Positions 6,632 through 12,474 of a stretch of 12,474 nucleotides of DNA are shown here, piece after piece. This stretch comes from an uncultured Eubacteriales bacterium (lineage in GTDB: Bacteria > Bacillota > Clostridia > Oscillospirales > Oscillospiraceae): NCBI GenBank assembly GCA_900550705.1, contig URTG01000034.1:1-12474 (forward strand), written 5' to 3'. Below the pieces are notes generated by a model that ran no database searches, was not told the DNA's origin, and was given only the letters and a program-made list of their open reading frames with translations. The position numbers and the translations under genes are program-made. The first letter of the stretch is position 1. Every line of letters begins with the position of its first letter.

Positions 6632-6640
6632 ATTATACCA
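6632..6640 (-). promoter_or_regulatory. Extended -10 promoter of glmU'-prs operon
   Basis: On the minus strand TGGTATAATG contains a perfect -10 TATAAT (6637-6632) with the extended TGn motif. The -35 region is weak (CTGCAA at 16-bp spacing). The predicted start near 6625 leaves about 46 bases of leader before the glmU' ATG, including GC-rich inverted sequence. The A/T-rich flank at 6660-6730 contrasts with the GC-rich genes. Confidence 0.7.
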
Positions 6641-6765
6641 TAATATCAGCCTTTTGCAGGGGGGAAAAGGTATTTTTTTAGAAAAGTTTCCTTTGTGCAA
6701 TTTTTCCGCAAAATTCTGCAATTTTCAGGGGCTATCCACCCAGTTTTGCTTAAAAAAGCACAGAC

Positions 6766-7269
6766 TCAGCCCGCCGCGGGGGCGTGGGCCATGGGGCGGA
6801 CACCCAGCTTTTTCCGCAGCCTGGCGGGGTGATAGAGGCGGGTAATCTCCAGCCCGGCGCACAGGGTGTCTACCAGGTCCACCAGCCAGGCCTCCCGGGA
6901 CCGGGGCAGCTGGCCGCCCAGGGGCCACATATGGGAGAGGATGATGTTCCGCTCCTTGGGGCTGAGGGGGGTGAGGTCCTCGGCGTTTTTCGCGGCGGCC
7001 CGGGGGTGGTCGAAGCACTGCCAGCCCGGGTGGGCGGTCTTGTCCCGGGAGTCGTAGAGATAGAGGTCGTGGAGCAGTCCGCCCCGGGCGGCGGCCTTGG
7101 CATCCAGGCCAAGGGCACGGGCCACCCGATAGGAGCTGTACGCCACGAACAGGGAGTGGTCCAGCGTGGTGATGGGACCGTGGTGCTTCCACCTCCCCAT
7201 CATCCGCACCGGGTCAGAATCCAGCAGCTCCCCGGTGGTCCGGATAAAATCACGCATATAGGGGTTCAT
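6766..7269 (-). CDS. HD-domain phosphohydrolase family protein
   Basis: This 167-aa protein carries the metal-binding HD pattern: H38 (LDHSLF), H67-D68 (GLLHDLYLYD), H88 (CFDHPR), H113 (LSHMWPLG) and D131/D134 (LVDLVDTLCA). No membrane segment, signal peptide or partner domain is visible. HD proteins of this size hydrolyse phosphate esters of nucleotides or related compounds, but the substrate cannot be told from sequence. ATG at 7269 is preceded by AAAGGAAG about 7 bases upstream. It starts 35 bp after the proA stop, so it is probably cotranscribed with the proline genes; a proline-related role is only a guess. A T-run just past the stop lacks an adjacent GC stem. Confidence 0.85.
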   Translation of the reverse strand: MNPYMRDFIRTTGELLDSDPVRMMGRWKHHGPITTLDHSLFVAYSSYRVARALGLDAKAAARGGLLHDLYLYDSRDKTAHPGWQCFDHPRAAAKNAEDLTPLSPKERNIILSHMWPLGGQLPRSREAWLVDLVDTLCAGLEITRLYHPARLRKKLGVRPMAHAPAAG

Positions 7270-7304
7270 AAAAGGGCTTCCTTTCTTGGAATAGGCTCCG
7301 GGAC

Positions 7305-8561
7305 TCAGCGGGTCTGGCCCTGGCCCCGGATAAGATACTTAAAGGTGCAAAGCTCCCGCAGGCCCAGGGGGCCCCGGGCGTGGAGCTTCTGGGTGGAGAT
7401 GCCCATCTCGCAGCCCAGGCCGAACTCTCCCCCGTCGGTAAAGCGGGTGGAGGCGTTCCAGTACACGGCGGCGGAGTCCACCCCGGCCTGGAATTTCTTC
7501 GCGGCGGCGGCATCCTCGGTGAGGATGGCCTCGGAGTGGCCGGTGGAGTGGGCGGCGATGTGGGCCATGGCCTCCTCCACCCCGTCCACCACATGGACGG
7601 CCATCTTGTAGTCCAGGAACTCCCGGTCGAAGTCCTCCCCTCCGGCGGGGGTGCCGGGGATGACTTTCGCGGCCTCCTCGTCCAGCCGCAGCTCCACCGG
7701 GGGCAGACCGGCGGCGGCGCGGTCGTCCACCAGCCGCTGCTTGAGCTTGGGCAGGAACGCCGGGGCGATGGCCCGGTCCACCAGGCAGACCTCCGCCGCG
7801 TTGCACACGCTGGGGCGGCTGCACTTGGCGTTTTCCAGGATGCTCAGGGCCATGTCCTGGTCGGCGGCGGCGTGGACATAGATGTGGCAGATGCCGGTGC
7901 CCGTCTCCAGCACGGGGACGGTGGCGCTGTCCACGCAGGCCCGGATGAGTCCCGCGCCCCCCCGGGGGATGAGCAGGTCGATGCAGCCCCGGGCGTGCAT
8001 CAGCTCGTTGGCGCTGGCCCGGGTGGTGTCCTCCACCAGCTGAAGGGCCTCCGGCGGCAGACCGGCGGCGGCCATGCCCTCCTTCAGGGCGGCCACGATG
8101 GCGGCGGCGGAGCGGTGGGCCTCCTTGCCCCCCCGCAGAACGCAGGCGGAGCCCGCCTTCAGCGCCAGGGCCGCCGCGTCAGAGGTGACGTTGGGCCGGC
8201 TCTCGTAAATAATGGCAATCACGCCCATGGGCACGGCGGTGCGTTCAATGACCAGGCCGTTGGGCCGCTCCACCCGGGCCAGCACCTCCCCCACCGGGTC
8301 GGGCAGGTCGGCCACCGCCCGGATGCCCTGGGCCATGCCCCCAATGCGCTCCGGCGACAGGGCCAGCCGGTCCAGCATCACGTCGGAGATGGTCCCCCGG
8401 GCGGCCTCCAGGTCCTGGGCGTTGGCCGCCAGGATGTCCCCCTGCCGCGCCTCCAGCCGGCCGGCCATCGCCCGCAGGCCTTGATTTTTCGTTTCGGTAT
8501 CCAGCAGCGCCATGGCGGTCTTCGCGCCCCTGGCGAGGGTCAGCAGATCTTGTGTGGTCAT
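7305..8561 (-). CDS. proA: Glutamate-5-semialdehyde dehydrogenase (gamma-glutamyl phosphate reductase)
   Basis: ProA reduces gamma-glutamyl phosphate with NADPH to glutamate 5-semialdehyde, the second step of proline synthesis. The 418-aa product is full length. It shows VPMGVIAIIYESRPNVTSDA (110-129) in the cofactor domain, CVLRGGKEA (140-148), the catalytic cysteine C253 in SVCNAAE, and the C-terminal EFGLGCEMGIST followed by HARGPLGL. ATG at 8561 is preceded by AAAGGAG about 9 bases upstream. The open frame extends 41 codons further, but only through palindromic repeat DNA. proB lies upstream across 414 bp of repeats instead of being adjacent, and I found no obvious proA promoter; transcription may read through from proCB. 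Confidence 0.97.
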   Translation of the reverse strand: MTTQDLLTLARGAKTAMALLDTETKNQGLRAMAGRLEARQGDILAANAQDLEAARGTISDVMLDRLALSPERIGGMAQGIRAVADLPDPVGEVLARVERPNGLVIERTAVPMGVIAIIYESRPNVTSDAAALALKAGSACVLRGGKEAHRSAAAIVAALKEGMAAAGLPPEALQLVEDTTRASANELMHARGCIDLLIPRGGAGLIRACVDSATVPVLETGTGICHIYVHAAADQDMALSILENAKCSRPSVCNAAEVCLVDRAIAPAFLPKLKQRLVDDRAAAGLPPVELRLDEEAAKVIPGTPAGGEDFDREFLDYKMAVHVVDGVEEAMAHIAAHSTGHSEAILTEDAAAAKKFQAGVDSAAVYWNASTRFTDGGEFGLGCEMGISTQKLHARGPLGLRELCTFKYLIRGQGQTR

Positions 8562-8606
8562 GGTGGGCAGCTCCTTTTCTCTGGTTGTCTGTACCGGCTT
8601 CCCCAG

Positions 8607-8767
8607 GGGCCGATTCCCCCTATCAGGGGGAATCGGCCCTACGGACGCACCATCGCAAAACTCCGTAGGGGCCGATGTCCTCATCGGCCCGTCTCGGCGG
8701 TGCGGCGGTTATCGCGGGCCGCTGGGGACAGCGGCCCCTACACCGCAGGGGCGGCCGCCCCTTACGG
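8607..8767. repeat. Array of four module D hairpins (REP/BIME-like)
   Basis: Four palindromes follow one another: 8607-8639 (15-bp stem, loop ATC), 8669-8690 (9-bp stem, loop TCCT), 8716-8737 (9-bp stem, loop GGGA) and 8747-8762 (16-bp perfect palindrome). The bases at the foot are shared (CCGTAGGGGC or its complement, with CCGCAGGGG and TTACGG variants), while the inner stems differ but stay paired. Hairpins 1 and 2 face foot to foot (CCTACGGA...TCCGTAGG), and 3 and 4 likewise. The GTAG foot and alternating orientation resemble bacterial REP/BIME arrays; that relationship is an inference. Confidence 0.75.
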
Positions 8768-8818
8768 TCAAAAACGGCAAAGGTCTTTCCGGCGCAAGGG
8801 CTCAGGACACGATACCCC

Positions 8819-8927
8819 CCCTCATCCGTCACGCTTCGCGTGCCACCTTCCCCCCTGCGGGTGGAAGGCCAAGTCAAAGCCTTCCCCCTTCCAGGGGGAA
8901 GGTGCCCCCGCAGGGGGCGGATGAGGG
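8819..8927. repeat. Module A, intact 109-bp MITE-like palindromic element
   Basis: It is bounded by perfect 10-bp inverted repeats CCCTCATCCG (8819-8828) and CGGATGAGGG (8918-8927). Inside are hairpin CACGC-TTC-GCGTG, a degraded CCTTCCCCC arm, a linker with CAAAGCC, the stem CCTTCCCCCT-TCC-AGGGGGAAGG (8880-8902) and hairpin GCCCCC-GCA-GGGGGC (8904-8918). No coding sequence is present. This is the most complete copy in the window. Confidence 0.8.
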
Positions 8928-8929
8928 TG

Positions 8930-8990
8930 TTTCGTACAAGAGGCACAAGCCAAAGGTCCAAATAACTCCTACCTCCTAACTCCTCACTCC
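8930..8990 (-). repeat. Module A tail plus heptamer array running into proB
   Basis: Bases 8930-8971 match 4069-4110 at 36 of 42 positions by hand count. Heptamers reading GGAGTTA on the minus strand continue to about 8990. They supply the proB stop codon (TAG, 8978-8976) and its last few codons (GVRS). The same block abuts the pth stop codon at 4134-4136. Confidence 0.78.
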
Positions 8991-9746
8991 CAAAAACCGT
9001 GTTCCCACGGCCTCTCCGTTGACGATGGGGTACAGGATCTCCGGATGGTCGCCGTTGGCGATGACCATGTCGCAGCCCCGGGCGGTGACCAGCTTGGCGG
9101 CGCGGAGCTTGGTGGCCATGCCGCCGGTGCCCAGGGCGCTGCCGGCGCCGCCGGCCAGGGCCTCGATGGCGGGGGTGACCTCCTCCACGGTGGGGATGAG
9201 CCTGGCCCCGGGGTCCTTGCGGGGGTCGGCGGTATACAGGCCCTCGATGTCGCTGAGGAGGATCAGCAGGTCGGCGTGGACGGCGCAGGCCACGATGCCG
9301 CCCAGGGTGTCGTTATCGCCCACCTTGATCTCGGCGGTGGCCACGGTGTCGTTCTCGTTGATGATGGGCAGGGCACCCAGCTCCAGCAGACGGGCCATGG
9401 TGTTTTCAAAGTTCCGGCGGCGGTCGTCGTGGTCCACGTCGTCGCCGGTGAGCAGGATCTGGGCCACGGTGTGGTTATACTCGGAAAACAGCTTGTCATA
9501 GGTATACATCAGCTCGCACTGGCCCACGGCGGCGGCGGCCTGCTTGGTGGGCATATCGGCGGGCTTGCCGGGCAGATTCAGCTTGCCCACGCCCATGCCG
9601 ATGGCACCGGAGGACACCAGAATGATCTCGTGTCCCGCGTTTTTCAGGTCGGAGAGGACCTTGACCAGCTCCTCCACCCGGCGGATGTTCAGCCGACCGG
9701 TGGCGTGAGCCAGGGTGGATGTACCAACCTTCACGACGATTCTCAT
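8976..9746 (-). CDS. proB: Glutamate 5-kinase, catalytic domain only
   Basis: ProB phosphorylates the gamma-carboxyl of glutamate, the committed and usually proline-inhibited step of proline synthesis. The 256-aa product is a complete amino-acid-kinase domain: KVGTS (6-10), VSSGAIGMG (44-52), INENDTVA (129-136), KVGDNDTLGG (141-150), LLSDIEGLYTADPR (163-176) and GTGGMATKLRAA (206-217). It lacks the C-terminal PUA domain of the E. coli enzyme (367 aa). Short forms occur in other bacteria, so this need not be a truncation, but the stop codon falls inside a repeat edge. ATG at 9746 has AGGAGGG 7 bases upstream. It lies 27 bp after proC, clearly in one operon with it. Confidence 0.96.
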   Translation of the reverse strand: MRIVVKVGTSTLAHATGRLNIRRVEELVKVLSDLKNAGHEIILVSSGAIGMGVGKLNLPGKPADMPTKQAAAAVGQCELMYTYDKLFSEYNHTVAQILLTGDDVDHDDRRRNFENTMARLLELGALPIINENDTVATAEIKVGDNDTLGGIVACAVHADLLILLSDIEGLYTADPRKDPGARLIPTVEEVTPAIEALAGGAGSALGTGGMATKLRAAKLVTARGCDMVIANGDHPEILYPIVNGEAVGTRFLGVRS

Positions 9747-9773
9747 ATCGCTTCCCTCCTGTGGGGTGACAGT

Positions 9774-10574
9774 TTACTTGCCCAGGGCCAGGGTCTTCTC
9801 ATAGGCGGCGACCACCGCGTCCATCGCCGCGGCGCGGAAGCCGTGCTCCTCCAGGGTGCGGACCCCCTGGATGGTGGTGCCGCCGGGGGAGCACACCGCG
9901 TCCTTCAGTGCGCCGGGGTGCTTGCCCGTGTCCAGCACCATCCGGGCGGCTCCGGCCACGGTCTGGGCGGCATAGATCAGGGCCTTGTCCCGGGGCAGGC
10001 CGCAGGCCACGCCGCCGTCGGCCAGGGCCTCCAGGAACAGGTAGACAAAGGCGGGACCGCAGCCGGACACGGCGCTGGCCGCGTCGATAAGTCTCTCGGG
10101 CACCGGGTCCACCAGCCCCGCCGGGGCCAGCAGGGCGGCGAAGTCGTCCAGCTCCTCCTGGGTCACGCCCTGGCCGCAGTATTGGATGACCCCCGCGCCA
10201 ATGCCCGCCGGCGTGTTGGGCATTAGGCGGATCACCGGGCACTCCAGCCCGGCCAGGGTGCGAATCTTCTCCATAGACAGCCCCGCCGCCATGGTCGCCA
10301 GAATGAACCGGTCCGTCCGGGCGGCCAGAATGGGCCCCACCTCGGCCAGCAGGCCGGGCATCATCTGGGGCTTGACCCCCAGGAAAATAAGCTCCGCCGT
10401 CTGGGCCACCTCCTCGTTGGAGGCGGGCCGGGCGTGGGCCAGGGTCTGGGCCAGGGCCTTGGCCTTCTCCGGCGTGCGGTTGGCCAGCAGCAGCGTCCGG
10501 CCGCTCTGATCCGCCGCCCGGGCCAGCGCACTGCCCATGCTTCCCGTTCCGATGAATCCGATCTTCTGCACCAT
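9774..10574 (-). CDS. proC: Pyrroline-5-carboxylate reductase
   Basis: ProC reduces 1-pyrroline-5-carboxylate to proline with NAD(P)H, the last step of the pathway begun by ProB and ProA. The 266-aa product has an N-terminal Rossmann motif GFIGTGSMGSA (6-16) with ANRTPEK following, then VKPQ (67-70), RLMPNTPAGIGAG (116-128), SAVSGCGPAFVY (167-178) and the family signature HPGALKDAVCSPGGTTIQG (219-237). ATG at 10574 is preceded by AGGAGGG 8 bases upstream. The open frame extends 16 codons upstream, but these contain the Shine-Dalgarno and the predicted promoter region. It is first in proC-proB-(repeats)-proA-HD, with an extended -10 promoter about 40 bases upstream. Confidence 0.97.
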   Translation of the reverse strand: MVQKIGFIGTGSMGSALARAADQSGRTLLLANRTPEKAKALAQTLAHARPASNEEVAQTAELIFLGVKPQMMPGLLAEVGPILAARTDRFILATMAAGLSMEKIRTLAGLECPVIRLMPNTPAGIGAGVIQYCGQGVTQEELDDFAALLAPAGLVDPVPERLIDAASAVSGCGPAFVYLFLEALADGGVACGLPRDKALIYAAQTVAGAARMVLDTGKHPGALKDAVCSPGGTTIQGVRTLEEHGFRAAAMDAVVAAYEKTLALGK

Positions 10575-10610
10575 AAGTGGGTCCCTCCTGTGCCATTTCT
10601 TTCGCCCTCT

Positions 10611-10619
10611 ATCATACCA
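10611..10619 (-). promoter_or_regulatory. Candidate extended -10 promoter of the pro operon
   Basis: On the minus strand TGGTATGAT gives a 5/6 match to TATAAT plus an extended TGn element, 37 bases before the proC ATG. No good -35 is found at 16-18 bp. A TTGACG sits only 7 bp upstream, too close to serve. The same TGG(TATAAT) layout is seen for glmU'. An A/T-rich stretch lies just upstream (10636-10676). Confidence 0.5.
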
Positions 10620-10689
10620 CAAACGTCAAGCGTTGGCGATTGAAAATTCTGTTAATTTATCGAAGAAATATCCCTTAGCCTTCCCCTGG

Positions 10690-10737
10690 GGCCGATTCCC
10701 CCTGTCAGGGGGAAATGTCCCGAAGGAACAAAAGGGG
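10690..10737 (+). repeat. Module C, second copy
   Basis: It is a 48-bp double-hairpin block with 46 identities to 3905-3952: stem TTCCCCCT/AGGGGGAA followed by TGTCCC-GAAG-GAACA (one mispair). Here it lies upstream of module B, not inside it, and no flanking duplication is evident. A related stem, TTCCCCCT-ATC-AGGGGGAA, also forms the core of the first hairpin at 8607-8639. Confidence 0.7.
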
Positions 10738-10785
10738 GACGCTTTAGGGTATAGAGCACTTGCGCCAAAAGTAGGCAGCTCCAAC

Positions 10786-10917
10786 GGCTCCCTTGTGCAA
10801 AGGGAGCTGTCAGCCGTCAGGCTGACTGAGGGATTGTCTTCCAAAGGGCTAGGCAGAGCCACGACAATCCCTCCGTCTCGGCTGCCGCCGAGCCACCTCC
10901 CTTTACACAAGGGAGGC
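10786..10917. repeat. Module B, intact 132-bp MITE-like inverted-repeat element
   Basis: The left end GGCTCCCTTGTGCAAAGGGA matches the complement of the right end (GCCTCCCTTGTGTAAAGGGA) at 18 of 20 positions. Nested inside are hairpin CAGCC-GTCA-GGCTG, the perfect 11-bp inverted pair GAGGGATTGTC (10828-10838) and GACAATCCCTC (10863-10873), and CTCGGC-TGCC-GCCGAG on the right. The linker between holds GGCTAGGCAGAGCC. No coding sequence is present. It fills the gap between the thiolase terminator and the proC promoter. Confidence 0.8.
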
Positions 10918-10960
10918 TTTGAGACTGCGTTCTTCTCTTCCGCCCTCTGCGGCGAGGTAC

Positions 10961-10998
10961 AAAAAACGCCCCGGAGGACGCAGCGGTCCTCCGGGGCG
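10961..10998 (-). terminator. Strong intrinsic terminator of the thiolase gene
   Basis: On the minus strand a perfect 13-bp stem CGCCCCGGAGGAC/GTCCTCCGGGGCG with loop CGCTGC is followed directly by TTTTTT. It starts about 20 bases past the thiolase stop. It separates the thiolase transcript from the pro operon. Confidence 0.93.
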
Positions 10999-11019
10999 CG
11001 ATGGGTTATGCAGTTAGGC

Positions 11020-12279
11020 TCAGCACTTCTCGAAGATGGTGGCAGTGCCCTGGCCGCCGCCGATGCAGAGGGTAGCCAGACCCTTCTTGGCGTCGCCGCG
11101 CTTCTGCAGCTCGTGCAGCAGGGTGACGATGATGCGGGCGCCGGAAGCGCCCACGGGGTGACCCAGAGCGATGGCGCCGCCGTTGACGTTGACCTTGCTC
11201 ATGTCAAAGTGCAGCTCGCGGGCCACAGCGATGGACTGAGCGGCAAAGGCCTCGTTGGCCTCGATCAGGTCCAGGTCCTCGATCTTCAGGCCGGCCTTCT
11301 CCATGGCCTGACGGGAGGCGGGCACGGGGCCCACGCCCATGATCTTGGGGTCCACGCCGCCCTGGCCCCAGGAGACCAGCTTGGCCATGGGCTTCAGGTT
11401 ATACTTCTTCACGGCCTCGGCAGAGGCCAGGATGATGGCGGCAGCGCCGTCGTTGATGCCGGAGGCGTTGGCAGCGGTGACGCGCTGGACGTGCTTCTTG
11501 GTGTCCGCCTCGTGGATCTCGGTGGGCTGGAAGGTGTTCTCGATGGTGTCCTCCACGCCCTCGGGGCCGACGGGGAACGCGCCGCGCAGCTTGGCGATGC
11601 TCTCGGGGGTCACGCCGGGACGGGCGAACTCGTCCACCTTGAACTCCACCAGCTCCTTCTTCTTCTTGATCATAACGGGAACGATCTCGTCCTCGAACCG
11701 GCCGGAGTTGATGGCGGCCTCAGCCTTGTTCTGGGAGGAGGCGGCGAAGGCGTCCAGCTCCTCGCGGGTGATGCCCCACACGTCGCAGATGTTCTCGGCG
11801 GTGGTGCCCATGTGGTAGTTGTTGAAGGCATCCCACAGACCGTCGCGGATCATGGTGTCGATGACCTTCTTGTCGCCCATGCGGGCACCCCAGCGCTCCT
11901 CGGGCAGCGCATAGGGGGCGGCGGACATATTCTCCATGCCGCCGGCCACGATGATGTCGGCATCGCCGGAGCCAATGCAGCGGGCACCCTCGATGACGGA
12001 CTTCATGCCGGAGCCGCAGACCATGCCCACGGTGTAGGCGGGGACGGACAGGGGCACACCGGCCTTAACGGCGGCCTGGCGGGCGGGGTTCTGGCCCAGG
12101 CCGGAGGTGAGGATGCAGCCGAACATGACTTCATCCACATTCTCGGGGGCGACGTTGGCGCGCTTCAGAGCCTCTTTGATCACCAGAGCACCCAGGTCGG
12201 TGGCGGGGGTGTCCTTCAGGGAGCCGCCGTAAGAACCGATGGCAGTACGGCAGCAGTTGACAACATAGATTTCTTTCAT
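11020..12279 (-). CDS. thlA: Acetyl-CoA acetyltransferase (thiolase) with a 26-residue insertion
   Basis: This thiolase condenses two acetyl-CoA to acetoacetyl-CoA, the entry to butyrate-type metabolism in Clostridia (or the reverse cleavage). The catalytic residues are present: nucleophile C88 in MVCGSGMKS, N342 in ANEAFAAQ, H374 in ALGHPVGASG and C405 in CIGGGQGTA. The product is 419 aa, where this family is usually about 393. The excess is a single block at residues 236-266, between LRGAF and VTAANASGINDG, where C. acetobutylicum ThlA has only about five residues (KKDGT, from memory). ATG at 12279 has GGAGG 9 bases upstream; the longer open frame runs through the promoter. It is a single-gene transcript between its promoter and terminator; no hbd, crt or bcd genes are adjacent in the window. 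Confidence 0.95.
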   Translation of the reverse strand: MKEIYVVNCCRTAIGSYGGSLKDTPATDLGALVIKEALKRANVAPENVDEVMFGCILTSGLGQNPARQAAVKAGVPLSVPAYTVGMVCGSGMKSVIEGARCIGSGDADIIVAGGMENMSAAPYALPEERWGARMGDKKVIDTMIRDGLWDAFNNYHMGTTAENICDVWGITREELDAFAASSQNKAEAAINSGRFEDEIVPVMIKKKKELVEFKVDEFARPGVTPESIAKLRGAFPVGPEGVEDTIENTFQPTEIHEADTKKHVQRVTAANASGINDGAAAIILASAEAVKKYNLKPMAKLVSWGQGGVDPKIMGVGPVPASRQAMEKAGLKIEDLDLIEANEAFAAQSIAVARELHFDMSKVNVNGGAIALGHPVGASGARIIVTLLHELQKRGDAKKGLATLCIGGGQGTATIFEKC

Positions 12280-12306
12280 AGTGTGTGGCCTCCATATCAT
12301 TAGTGT

Positions 12307-12325
12307 GGCGTCGCGGGGGGACGCC
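12307..12325 (-). promoter_or_regulatory. Small hairpin in the thiolase mRNA leader
   Basis: GGCGTC and GACGCC form a 6-bp stem around a 7-base C-rich loop. It lies about 28 bases before the thiolase ATG, within a leader of about 64 bases predicted from the promoter. It could protect the 5' end of the transcript; no known riboswitch shape is apparent. Confidence 0.35.
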
Positions 12326-12349
12326 GTTGAGGTTCCGCTCTTGCGAACT

Positions 12350-12378
12350 ATTATACCGAAGTAAAGTGAAAAAAGCAA
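12350..12378 (-). promoter_or_regulatory. Sigma-A promoter of the thiolase gene
   Basis: On the minus strand the -35 is TTGCTT (12378-12373) and the -10 is a perfect TATAAT (12355-12350), with an optimal 17-bp spacer. The expected start is near 12343, giving a leader of about 64 bases. The surrounding DNA is much richer in A and T than the genes. Confidence 0.82.
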
Positions 12379-12400
12379 CGGATTTTTCTGTGAAATCTGG

Positions 12401-12422
12401 ACTGAATATCAACTGAAGTTGA
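12401..12422. promoter_or_regulatory. Candidate operator upstream of the thiolase promoter
   Basis: TCAACT-GA-AGTTGA (12409-12422) is a perfect 14-base dyad about 30 bases upstream of the -35. ACTGAA also recurs directly at 12401-12406 and 12412-12417, an 11-base spacing close to one helical turn. I recognise no specific regulator; it does not match the Rex consensus (TTGTTAANNNNTTAACAA). Confidence 0.3.
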
Positions 12423-12474
12423 CCTTTCTTCTCTTTTTTACCCAAAGTTCCCTACTTCTATCCTCGTCGACTCC

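Noticed and set aside
6696..6765. Possible intrinsic terminator after the HD gene (T-run in GTGCTTTTTTAAGC)
   Set aside because: The nearest GC stem is inside the gene and about 11 bases from the T-run, and the AAAATTGC-type inverted repeats nearby are weak, so termination here is not supported.
8781..8791. GGTCTTTCCGG shared with the first 11 bases of the window
   Set aside because: The match stops at 11 bases and the flanks differ; it could be chance or an undetected repeat edge, and the left side of the window is cut off.
8623..8979. Open frames within the proB-proA spacer on both strands
   Set aside because: They translate palindromic repeats, overlap one another and show no protein-like composition.
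10626..10910. 94-codon minus-strand frame between proC and the thiolase terminator
   Set aside because: It reads through modules B and C and has no convincing ribosome binding site or homology; it is an accident of repeat sequence.
12280..12474. Search for a T-box or other riboswitch ahead of the thiolase, and for a gene tail at the right edge
   Set aside because: Only a short leader with a small hairpin follows the promoter, and no open frame with family similarity reaches the right edge.

Overview
The window reads as a chromosomal housekeeping region from a GC-rich Gram-positive Clostridia genome, most likely an Oscillospiraceae-type gut anaerobe (Flavonifractor, Lawsonibacter, Intestinimonas or Oscillibacter relatives). 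The evidence is the high-GC, strongly GC3-biased codon use, AGGAGG-type ribosome binding sites, a clostridial thiolase, the Firmicute gene order glmU-prs-pth-mfd, and the families of palindromic intergenic repeats. The genus is an inference; no rRNA or marker comparison was possible.

All nine genes lie on the minus strand, so transcription runs from high to low coordinates. From the right: (1) a thiolase gene (12279-11020) with a clear sigma-A promoter and a strong intrinsic terminator. (2) The proline biosynthesis set proC-proB-proA (10574-7305), with proB and proA separated by 414 bp of repeats, followed 35 bp later by a small HD-domain hydrolase gene. (3) glmU'-prs-pth-mfd (6579-162), the same order as the Bacillus subtilis glmU(gcaD)-prs-ctc-pth(spoVC)-fin-mfd locus but without ctc and fin. 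Its first gene encodes only the acetyltransferase half of GlmU. The left 161 bp hold a long stem-loop terminator.

Functionally, ProB, ProA and ProC make the complete glutamate-to-proline route. GlmU' and Prs supply an amino-sugar acetylation step and PRPP. Pth recycles peptidyl-tRNA. Mfd couples transcription to nucleotide excision repair. The thiolase condenses acetyl-CoA, the entry step to butyrate-type pathways.

The non-coding DNA is the most unusual part. The three long intergenic spaces (3675-4133, 8562-8975, 10575-11019) are built almost entirely from a few recurring modules, called A, B, C and D here. A is a palindromic element bounded by CCCTCATCCG/CGGATGAGGG. B is an element with ends like GGCTCCCTTGTG. 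C is a 48-bp double hairpin. D is a set of GTAG-footed hairpins with covarying stems. There are also tandem heptamers (GGAGTTA) that abut the stop codons of pth and proB. One B copy is split by a C copy flanked by AGGG on both sides, which looks like nested insertion. No defence island, CRISPR array, prophage or secretion system was seen. The candidate novelty is the repeat system and the half-length GlmU.
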